Assembly: GCA_024401095.1 (NCBI GenBank)
Contig: JAKSLR010000002.1
Span: 91,279 to 155,278 of the forward strand
DNA: 64,000 nt
Direction: 5' to 3'
DNA from: Bacteroidaceae bacterium
GTDB taxonomy: Bacteria; Bacteroidota; Bacteroidia; Bacteroidales; Bacteroidaceae
Positions 33,957 to 43,294 of the stretch are shown here, piece by piece. The notes beneath the pieces were generated by a model that saw only the letters and a list, made by a program, of their open reading frames with translations, was not told where the DNA came from and did no database searches. The number at the start of each line of letters is the position of its first letter. Position 1 is the stretch's first letter. The translations under genes were made by a program, and so were the position numbers.

Positions 33957-35936
33957 ATGAAGAAATATTGGAACTTACTATACCTGTTGGTATTATTTGT
34001 TTTAACAGCATGTGGTGGAGGGGATGATCCTATCTCTCCATCTCCTTTTCCAACACCAAGCCCAACTCCTTCTCCGACTCCTTCTACGTGGAACACTGTC
34101 ATCGCTTCACCAGATAGTTGGGATAATACGAAGCGTGCAGATATAACCTATCAGATTTTGGTTTATTCCTTTGCAGACAGCGATGGCGATGGTGTGGGTG
34201 ATTTTAAAGGAATACAAGATAAACTGGATTATATCAATGCACTGGGTGTGAAAGCTATATGGCTAAGTCCTATTCATCCGGCAGATAGTTATCACGGTTA
34301 TAATGTAACAGACTATACTGATGTTAATCCGGCCTATGGAACTATGGCAGATTTTGACAATCTGGTGACTGCTGCGCATGAACATGGAATAAAGGTTTAT
34401 CTTGATTTTGTCCTTAATCACACTGGTAAAGGACATCCTTGGTTTAGGGAAGCAAAAGATAATGAGGCCAGTCCGTATAGAAACTTTTATTTCTTTAGTG
34501 ATAAGAGCGGAGATGGCTGGTATGAGGCAAGTTCTTCGTCATCTTTAACTAGTGGAAAGCTTAAGTTTGTGTTGGATTGGAGCAAGAAAACTGTAACCGT
34601 TACAGAAACTTCAACCATAGACAGTCAAGAGGGCAATGGCAAAATATGGCTTTATTATGGGGATGGCACAATGAAGCAGTTTAAGAAAGTGAATGAAACA
34701 ACATATGAGCTTTCTGTAGATTATAAGTCGGATTGGGGCTTCCTGGTACGCACCAGTAACACTTCGTGGGAGAATGGTACCAAATATGGAGCATCTTCTG
34801 CCTCATCACAAGTTTCTTTGGACAAGGAATTCATTCTTGATAATAAGACAGCTGCAGATATTAAATTTGCAGGTTCAAAGAGTTCCTATTTCTATGGCGC
34901 TTTTGGTTCTTGGATGCCAGACCTAAACTATGGAGCTTCAAGCAGTGTTTCTTCGAACTCAACTTTTCAAGCATTGGCTGCAGCAGGAGAAGGATGGATT
35001 AAAAATCATCATATAGATGGTTTCAGACTAGATGCTGTAAAACATATCTATGATGGTATTAGTGACAACGTGAACTTTTTGAAGGCTTGGTACAATGCTA
35101 TGAATATGGCTTATAAGGCAGATGGACACGCCGATGATATTTATATGATTGGTGAGACGCTGGCAGAGTATGGGGAAGTTGCACCTTATTATGCAGGTCT
35201 TCCTGCAATGTTTGAGTTTTCTTTCTGGTACCGTTTAGACTGGGCATTGGATAAAAATACTGGCCGTCATTTTGCCAAAGACATATTAAGTTATCAGAGT
35301 AGCTATGCTAATCAGCGTAAAGATTATATAGAAGCAACAAAGTTGTCTAATCACGATGAAGATCGTACAGCATTTAAGGTTGGAGGAAATCTTATGAAGT
35401 GTAAACAGGCTTGTGCAGTCTTGCTTACTGCACAAGGACATCCTTATATTTATGCTGGAGAAGAGTTGGCCATGAATCCAAAGAGAAGTAAAAAAGGGAA
35501 GAAAGAAGATGAAGATGAATACGTACGTGGAGGTTTGCCTTGGGGTACTTCTGAATATGTCTCTAAGGTAGGTGATAAAACTGTTAATGCAAATACTGAT
35601 GATGTGAGTGTACAAGAAAAAAGTGAAACATCTATCTTGAATGTTTATAGATACTTTACAAAATTACGTAATACTTATCCAGCATTGGCTGCTGGTTCTA
35701 TGAGCAAACATGATATATATAATGAGAATAATGAGAAATTCAATTCTTTGGCAGCATGGTATATGACAAAAGAAAGTCAGAAGATTCTTGTTCTTCATAA
35801 TATGGGTAGTTCGAGTCTTGAGGTTCCTGTTTCTGATTCTGTAGACAAGCCTATTGCCGTCTTGGGCAGTGTAGACCAGAAAGATAACACTTATAGGTTA
35901 GGAGCAAATTCATCGCTTTTACTTTTGCTCAAATAA
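33957..35936 (+). CDS. susG: SusG-like surface alpha-amylase lipoprotein (GH13)
   Basis: A 659-residue outer-surface amylase that makes the first cuts in starch. Lipobox LTAC gives Cys19, followed by GGGDDP, a surface-export type signal, then a Pro/Ser/Thr spacer (~27-42). The GH13 barrel shows FADSDGDGVGDFKGI, DFVLNHTG, nucleophile Asp359 in GFRLDAVK, acid/base Glu400 in MIGETLAE and Asp467 in LSNHDEDRT. Residues ~180-305 form an insertion in domain B (KIWLYYGDGTMKQFKKV, SDWGFLVRTS), the place where B. thetaiotaomicron SusG carries CBM58. The gene is over 10 kb from susC but shares its operator. Confidence 0.92.
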   Translation: MKKYWNLLYLLVLFVLTACGGGDDPISPSPFPTPSPTPSPTPSTWNTVIASPDSWDNTKRADITYQILVYSFADSDGDGVGDFKGIQDKLDYINALGVKAIWLSPIHPADSYHGYNVTDYTDVNPAYGTMADFDNLVTAAHEHGIKVYLDFVLNHTGKGHPWFREAKDNEASPYRNFYFFSDKSGDGWYEASSSSSLTSGKLKFVLDWSKKTVTVTETSTIDSQEGNGKIWLYYGDGTMKQFKKVNETTYELSVDYKSDWGFLVRTSNTSWENGTKYGASSASSQVSLDKEFILDNKTAADIKFAGSKSSYFYGAFGSWMPDLNYGASSSVSSNSTFQALAAAGEGWIKNHHIDGFRLDAVKHIYDGISDNVNFLKAWYNAMNMAYKADGHADDIYMIGETLAEYGEVAPYYAGLPAMFEFSFWYRLDWALDKNTGRHFAKDILSYQSSYANQRKDYIEATKLSNHDEDRTAFKVGGNLMKCKQACAVLLTAQGHPYIYAGEELAMNPKRSKKGKKEDEDEYVRGGLPWGTSEYVSKVGDKTVNANTDDVSVQEKSETSILNVYRYFTKLRNTYPALAAGSMSKHDIYNENNEKFNSLAAWYMTKESQKILVLHNMGSSSLEVPVSDSVDKPIAVLGSVDQKDNTYRLGANSSLLLLLK

Positions 35937-35960
35937 GTATTAGATACGAAAGTAGTGTAA

Positions 35961-35995
35961 AAGGCCTTGCCGGGAAATATCTGGGCAAGGCCTTT
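35961..35995 (+). terminator. Terminator of the SusG-like gene
   Basis: AAGGCCTTGCCC (35961-35972) pairs with GGGCAAGGCCTT (35983-35994), a perfect 12-bp stem. The final TT is part of the next promoter's -33 element. Confidence 0.85.
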
Positions 35996-36023
35996 GCTAT
36001 CTCTCTGGAATTCTCTATCTTTG
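35993..36023 (+). promoter_or_regulatory. Promoter of the ACT/DUF711 pair (-33 and -7)
   Basis: TTTG at 35993-35996, a 19-base spacer, then TATCTTTG at 36016-36023: a full match to the Bacteroidota consensus. The -33 element overlaps the preceding terminator stem by two bases. Confidence 0.75.
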
Positions 36024-36044
36024 CGAAAAATATAAAACTAAAAT

Positions 36045-36317
36045 ATGGAAAAGGTAATTATAAGTGTTCTTGGTAGGGATACAGTAGGTATTATTGCAAG
36101 AGTTTGTACTTATTTATCAAAGTGCAACGTGAATGTGAATGATATTAGCCAAACGATTATTCAGGGCTATTTTAACATGATGATGATTGTGGATTTATCA
36201 GGAAGCAGCAAAGTTCTTGGTGATATCCAAAATGATTTGAATCAGATTGGTGAAGAGCTTGGCGTTCAGATTAAATGTCAACGTGAAGATATTTTCGATA
36301 AAATGCATCGTATCTAA
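36045..36317 (+). CDS. ACT-domain protein (UPF0237)
   Basis: A 90-residue single ACT domain: VIISVLGRDTVGIIARVCTYL, VNVNDISQTIIQGYFNMMMIV, then LGVQIKCQREDIFDKMHRI. ACT domains bind amino acids or other small ligands and usually control a partner enzyme. The UPF0237 form is known to sit next to the PFL-like/DUF711 protein, as here (12 bases to the next start), so it is probably the regulatory subunit of that partner. The ligand is unknown. Confidence 0.88.
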   Translation: MEKVIISVLGRDTVGIIARVCTYLSKCNVNVNDISQTIIQGYFNMMMIVDLSGSSKVLGDIQNDLNQIGEELGVQIKCQREDIFDKMHRI

Positions 36318-36329
36318 AGCGAATTGTTT

Positions 36330-37694
36330 ATGATTAATATCTATGAGGTCCATGAGACCAACCAGATGATAGAACAGGAAAATCTGGATGTTCGTACAAT
36401 CACAATGGGCATTAACCTTTTAGACTGTGCAGATTCAGATCTTCAGACTTGTTGTAATAAGATATATAAGAAAATCACGACTTATGCTAAAGATTTGGTA
36501 AAGGTTGGTGAAGACATATCTCGAGAATATGGTATTCCTATTGTGAATAAGCGTGTCAGCATAACACCAATAGCATTGGTTGGTGGCGCTTGTTGTCATA
36601 CTCCACAAGATTATGTAGAGATTGCCCGTACACTAAATAAGGCTGCTCATACATTAGGTATTAATTTTATGGGTGGTTATTCTGCTATTGTTTCAAAAGG
36701 TATGACTCCAAATGATGAGATGCTAATACGCAGTATTCCTCAGGCTTTGGCAGAAACCGATTATTTATGTTCTTCTATCAATGTGGGAAGTACTAAGACT
36801 GGCATCAATATGGATGCTGTTCGCTTATTAGGTGAGATCATCAAAGAAACTGCAGAACGCACAAAGGAGCGCGACTCAATTGGTTGTGCTAAGCTTGTGG
36901 TTCTTTGTAATGCTCCTGATGATAACCCATTCATGGCGGGTGCTTTCCATGGTGTGAGTGAAGCTGATGCAATCATAAATGTTGGTGTCAGTGGTCCTGG
37001 TGTTGTAAAATATGCACTAGAACAGATTCACGGTGCTTCTTTTGAAGTCCTTTGTGAGACAATCAAAAAAACAGCCTTTAAGATTACACGTGTTGGACAG
37101 TTGGTCGCTCAGGAAGCCTCAAAAAGACTAGGGGTACCTTTTGGAATCATTGATTTGTCTTTGGCTCCAACTCCTGCAGTAGGTGACTCTGTTGCAGATA
37201 TCCTTCATGAAATAGGTCTTGAGCATGCCGGAGCGCCAGGCACAACTGCAGCGCTTGCTCTTCTTAACGATCAGGTTAAAAAGGGTGGTGTTATGGCTTC
37301 TTCTTATGTGGGAGGTTTAAGTGGTGCTTTTATTCCTGTTTCTGAGGATCAGGGTATGATTGATGCTGTAGAAGCAGGTGCGCTTACAATCGAAAAACTG
37401 GAAGCTATGACTTGTGTTTGCTCTGTTGGTTTGGATATGATTGCAATTCCTGGTAATACACCTGCAACCACTATTGCTGGTATCATTGCAGATGAAAGTG
37501 CCATAGGTATGATTAATCAGAAAACAACTGCAGTTCGTGTTATACCTGTTGTTGGTAAGGGGGTAGGTGAGAAAGTTGAATTTGGCGGGTTGTTAGGTTA
37601 TGCTCCTATTATGCCAGTTAATTCATTTGATTGTAGCAATTTTGTTAATCGAAAGGGTAGAATCCCTGCACCTATTCATTCCTTTAAGAATTAA
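36330..37694 (+). CDS. PFL-like protein, DUF711/UPF0210 family
   Basis: A 454-residue cytoplasmic protein from ATG 36330; a TTG at 36324 would add only two residues. The family motifs are [45 protein letters not shown] and [23 protein letters not shown]. It resembles the pyruvate formate-lyase/glycyl-radical fold by structure, but lacks an obvious glycyl-radical RVxGY loop, so no enzyme activity can be assigned. It is paired with the ACT protein in one operon. Confidence 0.87.
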   Translation: MINIYEVHETNQMIEQENLDVRTITMGINLLDCADSDLQTCCNKIYKKITTYAKDLVKVGEDISREYGIPIVNKRVSITPIALVGGACCHTPQDYVEIARTLNKAAHTLGINFMGGYSAIVSKGMTPNDEMLIRSIPQALAETDYLCSSINVGSTKTGINMDAVRLLGEIIKETAERTKERDSIGCAKLVVLCNAPDDNPFMAGAFHGVSEADAIINVGVSGPGVVKYALEQIHGASFEVLCETIKKTAFKITRVGQLVAQEASKRLGVPFGIIDLSLAPTPAVGDSVADILHEIGLEHAGAPGTTAALALLNDQVKKGGVMASSYVGGLSGAFIPVSEDQGMIDAVEAGALTIEKLEAMTCVCSVGLDMIAIPGNTPATTIAGIIADESAIGMINQKTTAVRVIPVVGKGVGEKVEFGGLLGYAPIMPVNSFDCSNFVNRKGRIPAPIHSFKN

Positions 37695-37722
37695 CCATTA
37701 GTTTATTATTTTTTTGAAATAT

Positions 37723-37757
37723 AAAAAGCCCCGAAGTTTTTGCTTCGGGGCTTTTTA
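37723..37757. terminator. Bidirectional terminator between convergent units
   Basis: AAAAAGCCCCGAAG, loop TTTTTG, CTTCGGGGCTTTTT: a near-perfect stem with A and T runs on either side, serving DUF711 (plus) and ppiD (minus). Confidence 0.93.
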
Positions 37758-37780
37758 TGTTGTTTGATAATACTGTCTGA

Positions 37781-39922
37781 TTAGAAGTACAAATAGCGGT
37801 TATCCTTTACATTAGCCTTCTGGTATAGGTCGTAAGTGAAGTTGCTTGCAGCCTGAAGTGCAATTTGTGCCAAACGCTCTTCCTCTGTCTTTGCTTCAAA
37901 CTTTTCTGTGCCTTTTTCCTCGTTGATTACCTGGAACATGAAGACACCACCATTACCCTTTACAGGACCAGTAAATTCTCCCTTCTTTGCCTGTGCTACA
38001 AAACCACTTAAAGCAGGTTCGCTAGAAATTGTCATACCAACAAATGCTGGTGCACTAAATGTAATGTGTTTGATAGTATCAGTCTTAGCATTAGCAACCT
38101 TCTTTGCTGCATCTAAGCTCTTTACATCCTTAACATCAGCTAAGATCTTTTCAGCTGCTTTGTTACGCATAGCTTCTGCTCTTAAATCTTCCTTAGCTGT
38201 TTCGAATGAACGATAACCAATTTTGTTGATTGCTGTCAAAGCAACTACCATCAAGTGGTCATTGTCTCCACATGCATATAATGGAGATACATCACCAACT
38301 TTCGCCTCATCAAAGATCCACTTCATTGTCTCACGTGTGCTATGTACGCCACATACATTATGTTCGTTATTGTAGAGATCTTTACGTTCCAATACTTTAT
38401 AGCCAGCTTCTTCAGCATTCTTTTCTAAGTCAGCTAACTTCTGATTTGCAGCAACAAATGAGCTGAAATCATTATATGCCTTGTTGTATGTATCTTTTGA
38501 GAAGTCCAAAAGCTTTTTGATGACAGCTACATCATATTTGTCTGTGAAAGCCTTCTTTGTTTTTACTTCCATAATAGAAGAGAACTGGTCGAAGTTAACT
38601 AACTGTGCATTGTTTGTTTCCATGCCAAGCAAAGTCTTTACAAACTGAGTATTCTGTGCGTCAAGGTTAGCACCTTCATACTGGTTACCAGTTAACCAAG
38701 TTGTTGCACCAGTCTGACCATATTTCTTTGCGAGTTCCTCAAAATCAGCACCGCCTTTTAATGCTGTATAGATAGAATCAGCCAACTTGTGTGTCTCATC
38801 TATTGTTGCAGCTGCAACTTGAATCTGACGGAATTCAATAGAATCAGGCTGATTTACCTTGCCATAGTATTTGAATGTGGTAAAGGTATTATCGTTGGTG
38901 TTAAATGCAGGCTTAGAAAGTGAACCAGCAGCCACAGAATCCAAAGCATTAGCTACTTCAGTAGGAAGTGAGCTCTTCTTTACAGCTAATCCGCTATATG
39001 GCATCAGTGAGCTGCTTGAACGAACTACATTAGATGCATCTGCGGCTTCGTTAAGTTCTGCTGCAAGTTCTTCCATTTCACTCAACATCTGAGACTTGTC
39101 TGCCTGACTTGGAGTTACGAGAATATCAATATACTTGATGTCACGAGTTTCTACAGTCTGCTTGAACATTTCTTTTTTCTCTTCATAAAGCTTCTTGATA
39201 TCTGCATCAGTTAATTTTACAGCAGCAGAATCAAGTGCATTATATGGAACAGCAACAGCAATGATGTCTTTGCTTGTGCTTCTTCCTTCAAAACTTACCT
39301 TTGCAGATACTGGGTTTGAAATGAAAGAGTTTGCCAACAAAGACTGATACTTAGCTACTAATGTGTTCTGACGCAGAGATTTTTCTACATACTGCCAGAA
39401 TTTAAACATACGCTGATAATACTCTGCGTAGTCAGATGGAAGTTTTGATAAGTCCATCTTTGAATATTCTGCCAAGAACTTTTTCAATGCATCCTTGTCA
39501 AACTTACCTGTTGTCTGATCAATCCATGGTGTTGCCTGAAGCATTTGGTTTGTACCTTCGTTGATGATAGCCTGAACTTCTGCATCTGTGACTTTTAAAC
39601 CAAGTTTTTCGCATTCTGCAGAAATCAGTTCATAATTTACAAAATTCTGCCATGCCTGGTCTTTAATCTGATTCATCTGGTCATCAGAAAGTGTATTTAC
39701 CCCCTGAGTTAATTTGATTACTTCTGTTAGTTCATCAACCATTGACTGATAATCCTGAACAGAAATACTCTCTCCGGCAATTTCGCCAATCTGTTGTTTA
39801 CTGTTGTTAGAAGTGGTCTGCCAGCTACGGAATGCTTCTTCTGCAATGAATGCAAAAAGAGCCAATCCAATGACTGCTAAAAGCAGTGGACCTTTACTTC
39901 TGATTTTCTGTAATGTTGCCAT
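37781..39922 (-). CDS. ppiD: PpiD-like periplasmic peptidyl-prolyl isomerase/chaperone
   Basis: A 713-residue protein with one N-terminal membrane anchor (LLLAVIGLALFAFIAEEAF, ~14-32) and a large periplasmic part. The SurA/PpiD N-terminal chaperone domain (~45-220) has GESISVQDYQSMVDELTEVI and WQNFVNYELISAECEKLG. Parvulin-type segments follow (RQIQVAAATIDETHKLADSIYTAL, GADFEELAKKYGQTGATTWL). PpiD assists folding of outer-membrane and secreted proteins. It is the last gene of the envelope cluster that includes lptC and the barrel protein, although a 103-base gap may hold its own promoter. Confidence 0.88.
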   Translation of the reverse strand: MATLQKIRSKGPLLLAVIGLALFAFIAEEAFRSWQTTSNNSKQQIGEIAGESISVQDYQSMVDELTEVIKLTQGVNTLSDDQMNQIKDQAWQNFVNYELISAECEKLGLKVTDAEVQAIINEGTNQMLQATPWIDQTTGKFDKDALKKFLAEYSKMDLSKLPSDYAEYYQRMFKFWQYVEKSLRQNTLVAKYQSLLANSFISNPVSAKVSFEGRSTSKDIIAVAVPYNALDSAAVKLTDADIKKLYEEKKEMFKQTVETRDIKYIDILVTPSQADKSQMLSEMEELAAELNEAADASNVVRSSSSLMPYSGLAVKKSSLPTEVANALDSVAAGSLSKPAFNTNDNTFTTFKYYGKVNQPDSIEFRQIQVAAATIDETHKLADSIYTALKGGADFEELAKKYGQTGATTWLTGNQYEGANLDAQNTQFVKTLLGMETNNAQLVNFDQFSSIMEVKTKKAFTDKYDVAVIKKLLDFSKDTYNKAYNDFSSFVAANQKLADLEKNAEEAGYKVLERKDLYNNEHNVCGVHSTRETMKWIFDEAKVGDVSPLYACGDNDHLMVVALTAINKIGYRSFETAKEDLRAEAMRNKAAEKILADVKDVKSLDAAKKVANAKTDTIKHITFSAPAFVGMTISSEPALSGFVAQAKKGEFTGPVKGNGGVFMFQVINEEKGTEKFEAKTEEERLAQIALQAASNFTYDLYQKANVKDNRYLYF

Positions 39923-40025
39923 TTTTTTTATTTTTATTTTTGTTTTTATTCTCTATTGTTTAATTTGAGCGCACGAAGATACGAAAAAACAGCCACTTAA
40001 TGAAACGTTTCTCTGAAAAATTGCA

Positions 40026-41300
40026 TCAAGACAGTACTTTTAGTCTAACTAATTCAATTTTTGTAGTAGCCACTTTAATAATTCGGAATTGATAATTCTT
40101 AATTTTTATTATTTCGTGCAGTTTAGGGAAACTGCCGTATTCGCTTAAAATCAATCCGCCAATGGTGATGTAATCTTCTGATTCCGGAAGCTCCAGATTA
40201 AACATTTCATTTACTTTTTCTATCTCTAGTCTGGCTGATAGAACATATTCGTTTTCATTGATTTTGTTTGCAACATAATTTGTTGTATCATGTTCATCTT
40301 CAATATCTCCGATAATTTCCTCCACAAGGTCTTCAAGAGACACTATTCCTGCAGTACCACCAAATTCATCAACAACAACTGCTAATGATTTTTTACTTTG
40401 CGTAAAGATTTTCATCAGTTTTTGTGCTGCCATTGTTTCTGGAACAATTGGCAACTCTCTTATTAATTTTTGCCAATTTTCATCTTGAACGCGGAACATT
40501 TCTGAGGAATGAATATAGCCGATAATGTGATCTATATTTTCCTTATATACGATAAGTTTAGTTTTTCCACATTCAATTAGTTTTGACTTTAATTCATTAA
40601 TTGTACATGTGTTTTCTACTGCATAGATTTCTGTTCGCGGAATGAGGCAATCACGTATTTTAACGTCAGCAAAATCTAGTGCATTTTGAAAGATTTTTAC
40701 CTCATCTTCTAGTTCTTCTTCATCTTCTACAGCCTCAATACTTGTTTGAATCAGATTATCTAAATCAATTTTTGTAAATGCCTTGTTGACTTTTTCGTTC
40801 TCTATCTTGGTTCCTCCTAATCTGATAAAAAGATTTGCAAGGCCTGTAGAAAATCGTGAAATTGGATAAAGTATGATATAAAATATCCATGTAGGTATTG
40901 CAAAAAAACGCAATGTTCTATTTGGATTTATCTTGAATAGTGTCTTGGGAATAAATTCTCCTGTTACTAATATGATTGCTGTTGAGATAATAGTTTGAAT
41001 CGTAAGGTCTAAGAATTCACTGATATTTAAACCGATCGGTTTTATTAATAGGTTATCAATGATTCGTGCGGCTAAAATACCATAAACAACCAATGCAATA
41101 TTGTTTCCTACCAACATGGTTGATATGAAATTATTGGAATGCTTGTAAAACAGTGAAAGAATACGGTTGATTATACCGTTATCTTCACTTTTGTCCATTT
41201 CAAACCTTAACTTGTTACTTGATACGAAGGCTATCTCCATGCCTGAGAAGTAGGCAGAGAAAACCATAGTTATAATAAGGTATAAGATAGTAGTACCCAT
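40026..41300 (-). CDS. GldE-like CNNM/CBS/CorC membrane protein
   Basis: A 424-residue protein of the HlyC/CorC family. The N-terminal DUF21 (CNNM) domain has four membrane segments (~1-190; FSAYFSGMEIAFVSSNKLRFE, VGNNIALVVYGI, GEFIPKTLFKINPN). Two CBS domains follow (~205-335; VKIRDCLIPRTEIYAV, KKSLAVVVDEFGGTAGIVSLEDLVEEI), and then a CorC_HlyC domain (~345-420). CNNM proteins move or sense Mg2+; the Bacteroidota homologue GldE is linked to gliding in flavobacteria, which does not apply here. It lies two bases after lptC. Confidence 0.88.
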   Translation of the reverse strand: MGTTILYLIITMVFSAYFSGMEIAFVSSNKLRFEMDKSEDNGIINRILSLFYKHSNNFISTMLVGNNIALVVYGILAARIIDNLLIKPIGLNISEFLDLTIQTIISTAIILVTGEFIPKTLFKINPNRTLRFFAIPTWIFYIILYPISRFSTGLANLFIRLGGTKIENEKVNKAFTKIDLDNLIQTSIEAVEDEEELEDEVKIFQNALDFADVKIRDCLIPRTEIYAVENTCTINELKSKLIECGKTKLIVYKENIDHIIGYIHSSEMFRVQDENWQKLIRELPIVPETMAAQKLMKIFTQSKKSLAVVVDEFGGTAGIVSLEDLVEEIIGDIEDEHDTTNYVANKINENEYVLSARLEIEKVNEMFNLELPESEDYITIGGLILSEYGSFPKLHEIIKIKNYQFRIIKVATTKIELVRLKVLS

Positions 41301-41302
41301 CT

Positions 41303-41902
41303 TTATTGCATTGGTTCAGTTTCTGGTTGATTATCCTGCATTGGGAAATGGCCTGCAGAATTTGATACAGAATAAACTGTCATCATTTCGTTTGATCTGA
41401 ATTCTGTTCCCTCAAGAGATCTCTCTGGTGTTACAATTTTCATATACTTGTGGGAATAGATTTCGCGTTTTCCTTGATCCCAGAACAATTCTTCTGTTCG
41501 GAAAGTTGAGCCTTCCTGGTTTCTGACAAAAACACGACCTCTCAATTCCCATAGTCGTATTTTGTCATAATAATAAGCTGTATCTGCTTGTATGCTGGCA
41601 TCTACATGTAATTTTTCATCAAATTTTTCAATGTAGAGCCCTTTATTGAAAACCCATTTACTAGGGTTTGTTTCTGTGTAAATATCCCATTGCTCTGTTA
41701 CCATTTTGTATCTGATAACACCTGAATCAGAAATGAGTGTGCTTACTCCGTAAGAGGTAAGAGTAGGGATAGTATCCTGCTCGTTAATGGCAGCAACAAG
41801 TTTTTCATCTTTTGAACAAGATGAAGTAAATAAAATCAGCATAACAGTCGTTAATACAACTGTTATGCTGAATATAGATGTGTGTCGAAGATTACTTCGC
41901 AT
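41303..41902 (-). CDS. lptC: LptC, LPS export periplasmic bridge protein
   Basis: LptC anchors in the inner membrane and passes lipopolysaccharide from LptB2FG to LptA. The start at 41902 gives MRSNLRHTSIFSITVV and a signal/anchor with LFTSSC near residue 29, so it may be a lipoprotein here. An upstream in-frame ATG at 41977 is disfavoured because it would run 86 bases into the TPR gene. The beta-jellyroll part shows GVSTLISDSGVIRYKMVTEQW, KWVFNKGLYIEKFDE and SHKYMKIVTPERSLEG. About 199 residues, normal for the family. It overlaps the upstream gene by 11 bases. Confidence 0.85.
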   Translation of the reverse strand: MRSNLRHTSIFSITVVLTTVMLILFTSSCSKDEKLVAAINEQDTIPTLTSYGVSTLISDSGVIRYKMVTEQWDIYTETNPSKWVFNKGLYIEKFDEKLHVDASIQADTAYYYDKIRLWELRGRVFVRNQEGSTFRTEELFWDQGKREIYSHKYMKIVTPERSLEGTEFRSNEMMTVYSVSNSAGHFPMQDNQPETEPMQ

Positions 41903-43256
41903 TCCAGAATGCGTCTTCCTTGTCCTTCTTAGCCTTAGCAGCTGCCTGTGCAGCGTTGTAAGCATTAATTTCTGCATTACGAGCCTGAACCTTCTTGATG
42001 TTTTCCTTCAGACGGCCAGCTGCACCCTGCAATGCTGCATCCTGTTCTGCTGCTTCATCACAAGCTGCAATACCCTTAGCATAATCCTTGTTCATAGCAT
42101 AGATCTGTGCGCTCAGGAATGTACAACGACCTGCAATAGAAGGGTTGTAACCCTTAGCCTGATTGATGAAGTCAAATGCTGCGGTAGAGTTACCTGCCTT
42201 AGCCTGTGCTGCAGCAATCTTATATGCGATGTTACCCTTCTGCTTATCGTTAGGACACAGCTCAATAGCCTTCTTGAAATAAGTTACAGACTCGCTAGAC
42301 TTACCTTCCTTATAGTACTTCTGACCGGTACCCATAGCAGACTCATAAGATGGCTCGATAGCGTATGCATACTCTGCAGCCTTGTAATATACGTCATTAT
42401 CATCACAGTTGTTACCCTGCATGATTGACAATACAGATTTCAGGTATTCCAAGTTAGTCTTGTTCTCTTCAACTTTAGGACCGAAGATCTTCAACAACTC
42501 TTCCTCATCAGCAGCCTTAGATTCTGCGAAAGTGATTTCGATGTTGTAACCTGTTGGGTCATACTGGTCGATAATAGCCTGCTTCTTAGCCTCGGTAGTC
42601 TGCTCGTTAGCCTTCTGCAACATACGATCGCAGATATCCTTAGACTCCATGTAGTCCTTGATGAACTGCTCACGGTGGTTAGAATCAGCCTTGAACTTAT
42701 CATATGAAAGGTTGAAATAGCGGTTCAGAGCGTAGCCTGGAACTTCCTCGTTCTCGTCTTCTGATGCTGCTACTACAGCCATAGCTTCGCGGAACATGTT
42801 GTATGCAGTCTCTGAATCACCTCCGTATTCTGAACAGTCATAAGCCTTACGGCAGAGATATGTACCCTTCAAAGTTTTAGTCTTATTGAAAGAGTTCAAC
42901 TCGTTCATGTACTGAATTCGCTGGTCGTAAACTTTCATCAGCAAGTCAAAGTATTCCTTCTTCTTTGCTGAATCTGTTGTACCTTCTGTAATCATCCAGT
43001 GCATGATGTTTACACCATGGGTATAGATACCCAGCTGTGCAACAGGACAGTGCTCAAAGCAGAACTTCCAAGGCTCATAAGCATCGCGATAGTTCTTGCT
43101 CTTTGCATACTCACCAAAAGTACTCAAGTTTGTCAGACAGTCAATAGAATCCTGTCCGTGACCAACGCGGTCTACCAACTGAGTGCCTGCATACTGTGCA
43201 AAAGCACTAGTAGAAGTCATTACAGCAATAGCTGCCACTAACATTTTTACTTTCAT
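41892..43256 (-). CDS. Secreted TPR protein of the envelope cluster
   Basis: A 454-residue protein with a signal peptide ending TSTSAFAQ (~21). Tetratricopeptide-like helices are spread through the sequence, clearest in ESVTYFKKAIELCPNDKQKG, NIAYKIAAAQAKAGNSTAAF and YAKGIAACDEAAEQDAALQ. An Ala/Lys-rich helical tail closes it (AAQAAAKAKKDKEDAFWNAK). It is predicted periplasmic. This TPR gene between the barrel protein and lptC recurs in Bacteroidota, which suggests a part in outer-membrane assembly, but no function is established. Confidence 0.8.
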   Translation of the reverse strand: MKVKMLVAAIAVMTSTSAFAQYAGTQLVDRVGHGQDSIDCLTNLSTFGEYAKSKNYRDAYEPWKFCFEHCPVAQLGIYTHGVNIMHWMITEGTTDSAKKKEYFDLLMKVYDQRIQYMNELNSFNKTKTLKGTYLCRKAYDCSEYGGDSETAYNMFREAMAVVAASEDENEEVPGYALNRYFNLSYDKFKADSNHREQFIKDYMESKDICDRMLQKANEQTTEAKKQAIIDQYDPTGYNIEITFAESKAADEEELLKIFGPKVEENKTNLEYLKSVLSIMQGNNCDDNDVYYKAAEYAYAIEPSYESAMGTGQKYYKEGKSSESVTYFKKAIELCPNDKQKGNIAYKIAAAQAKAGNSTAAFDFINQAKGYNPSIAGRCTFLSAQIYAMNKDYAKGIAACDEAAEQDAALQGAAGRLKENIKKVQARNAEINAYNAAQAAAKAKKDKEDAFWNAK

Positions 43257-43294
43257 CGTATAGAATAATTAAGTTTAAAATATGATTTCTTTTA

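Noticed and set aside
41903..41977. N-terminal extension of LptC
   Set aside because: It overlaps 86 bases of the TPR gene, and the later ATG gives a proper signal/anchor sequence.
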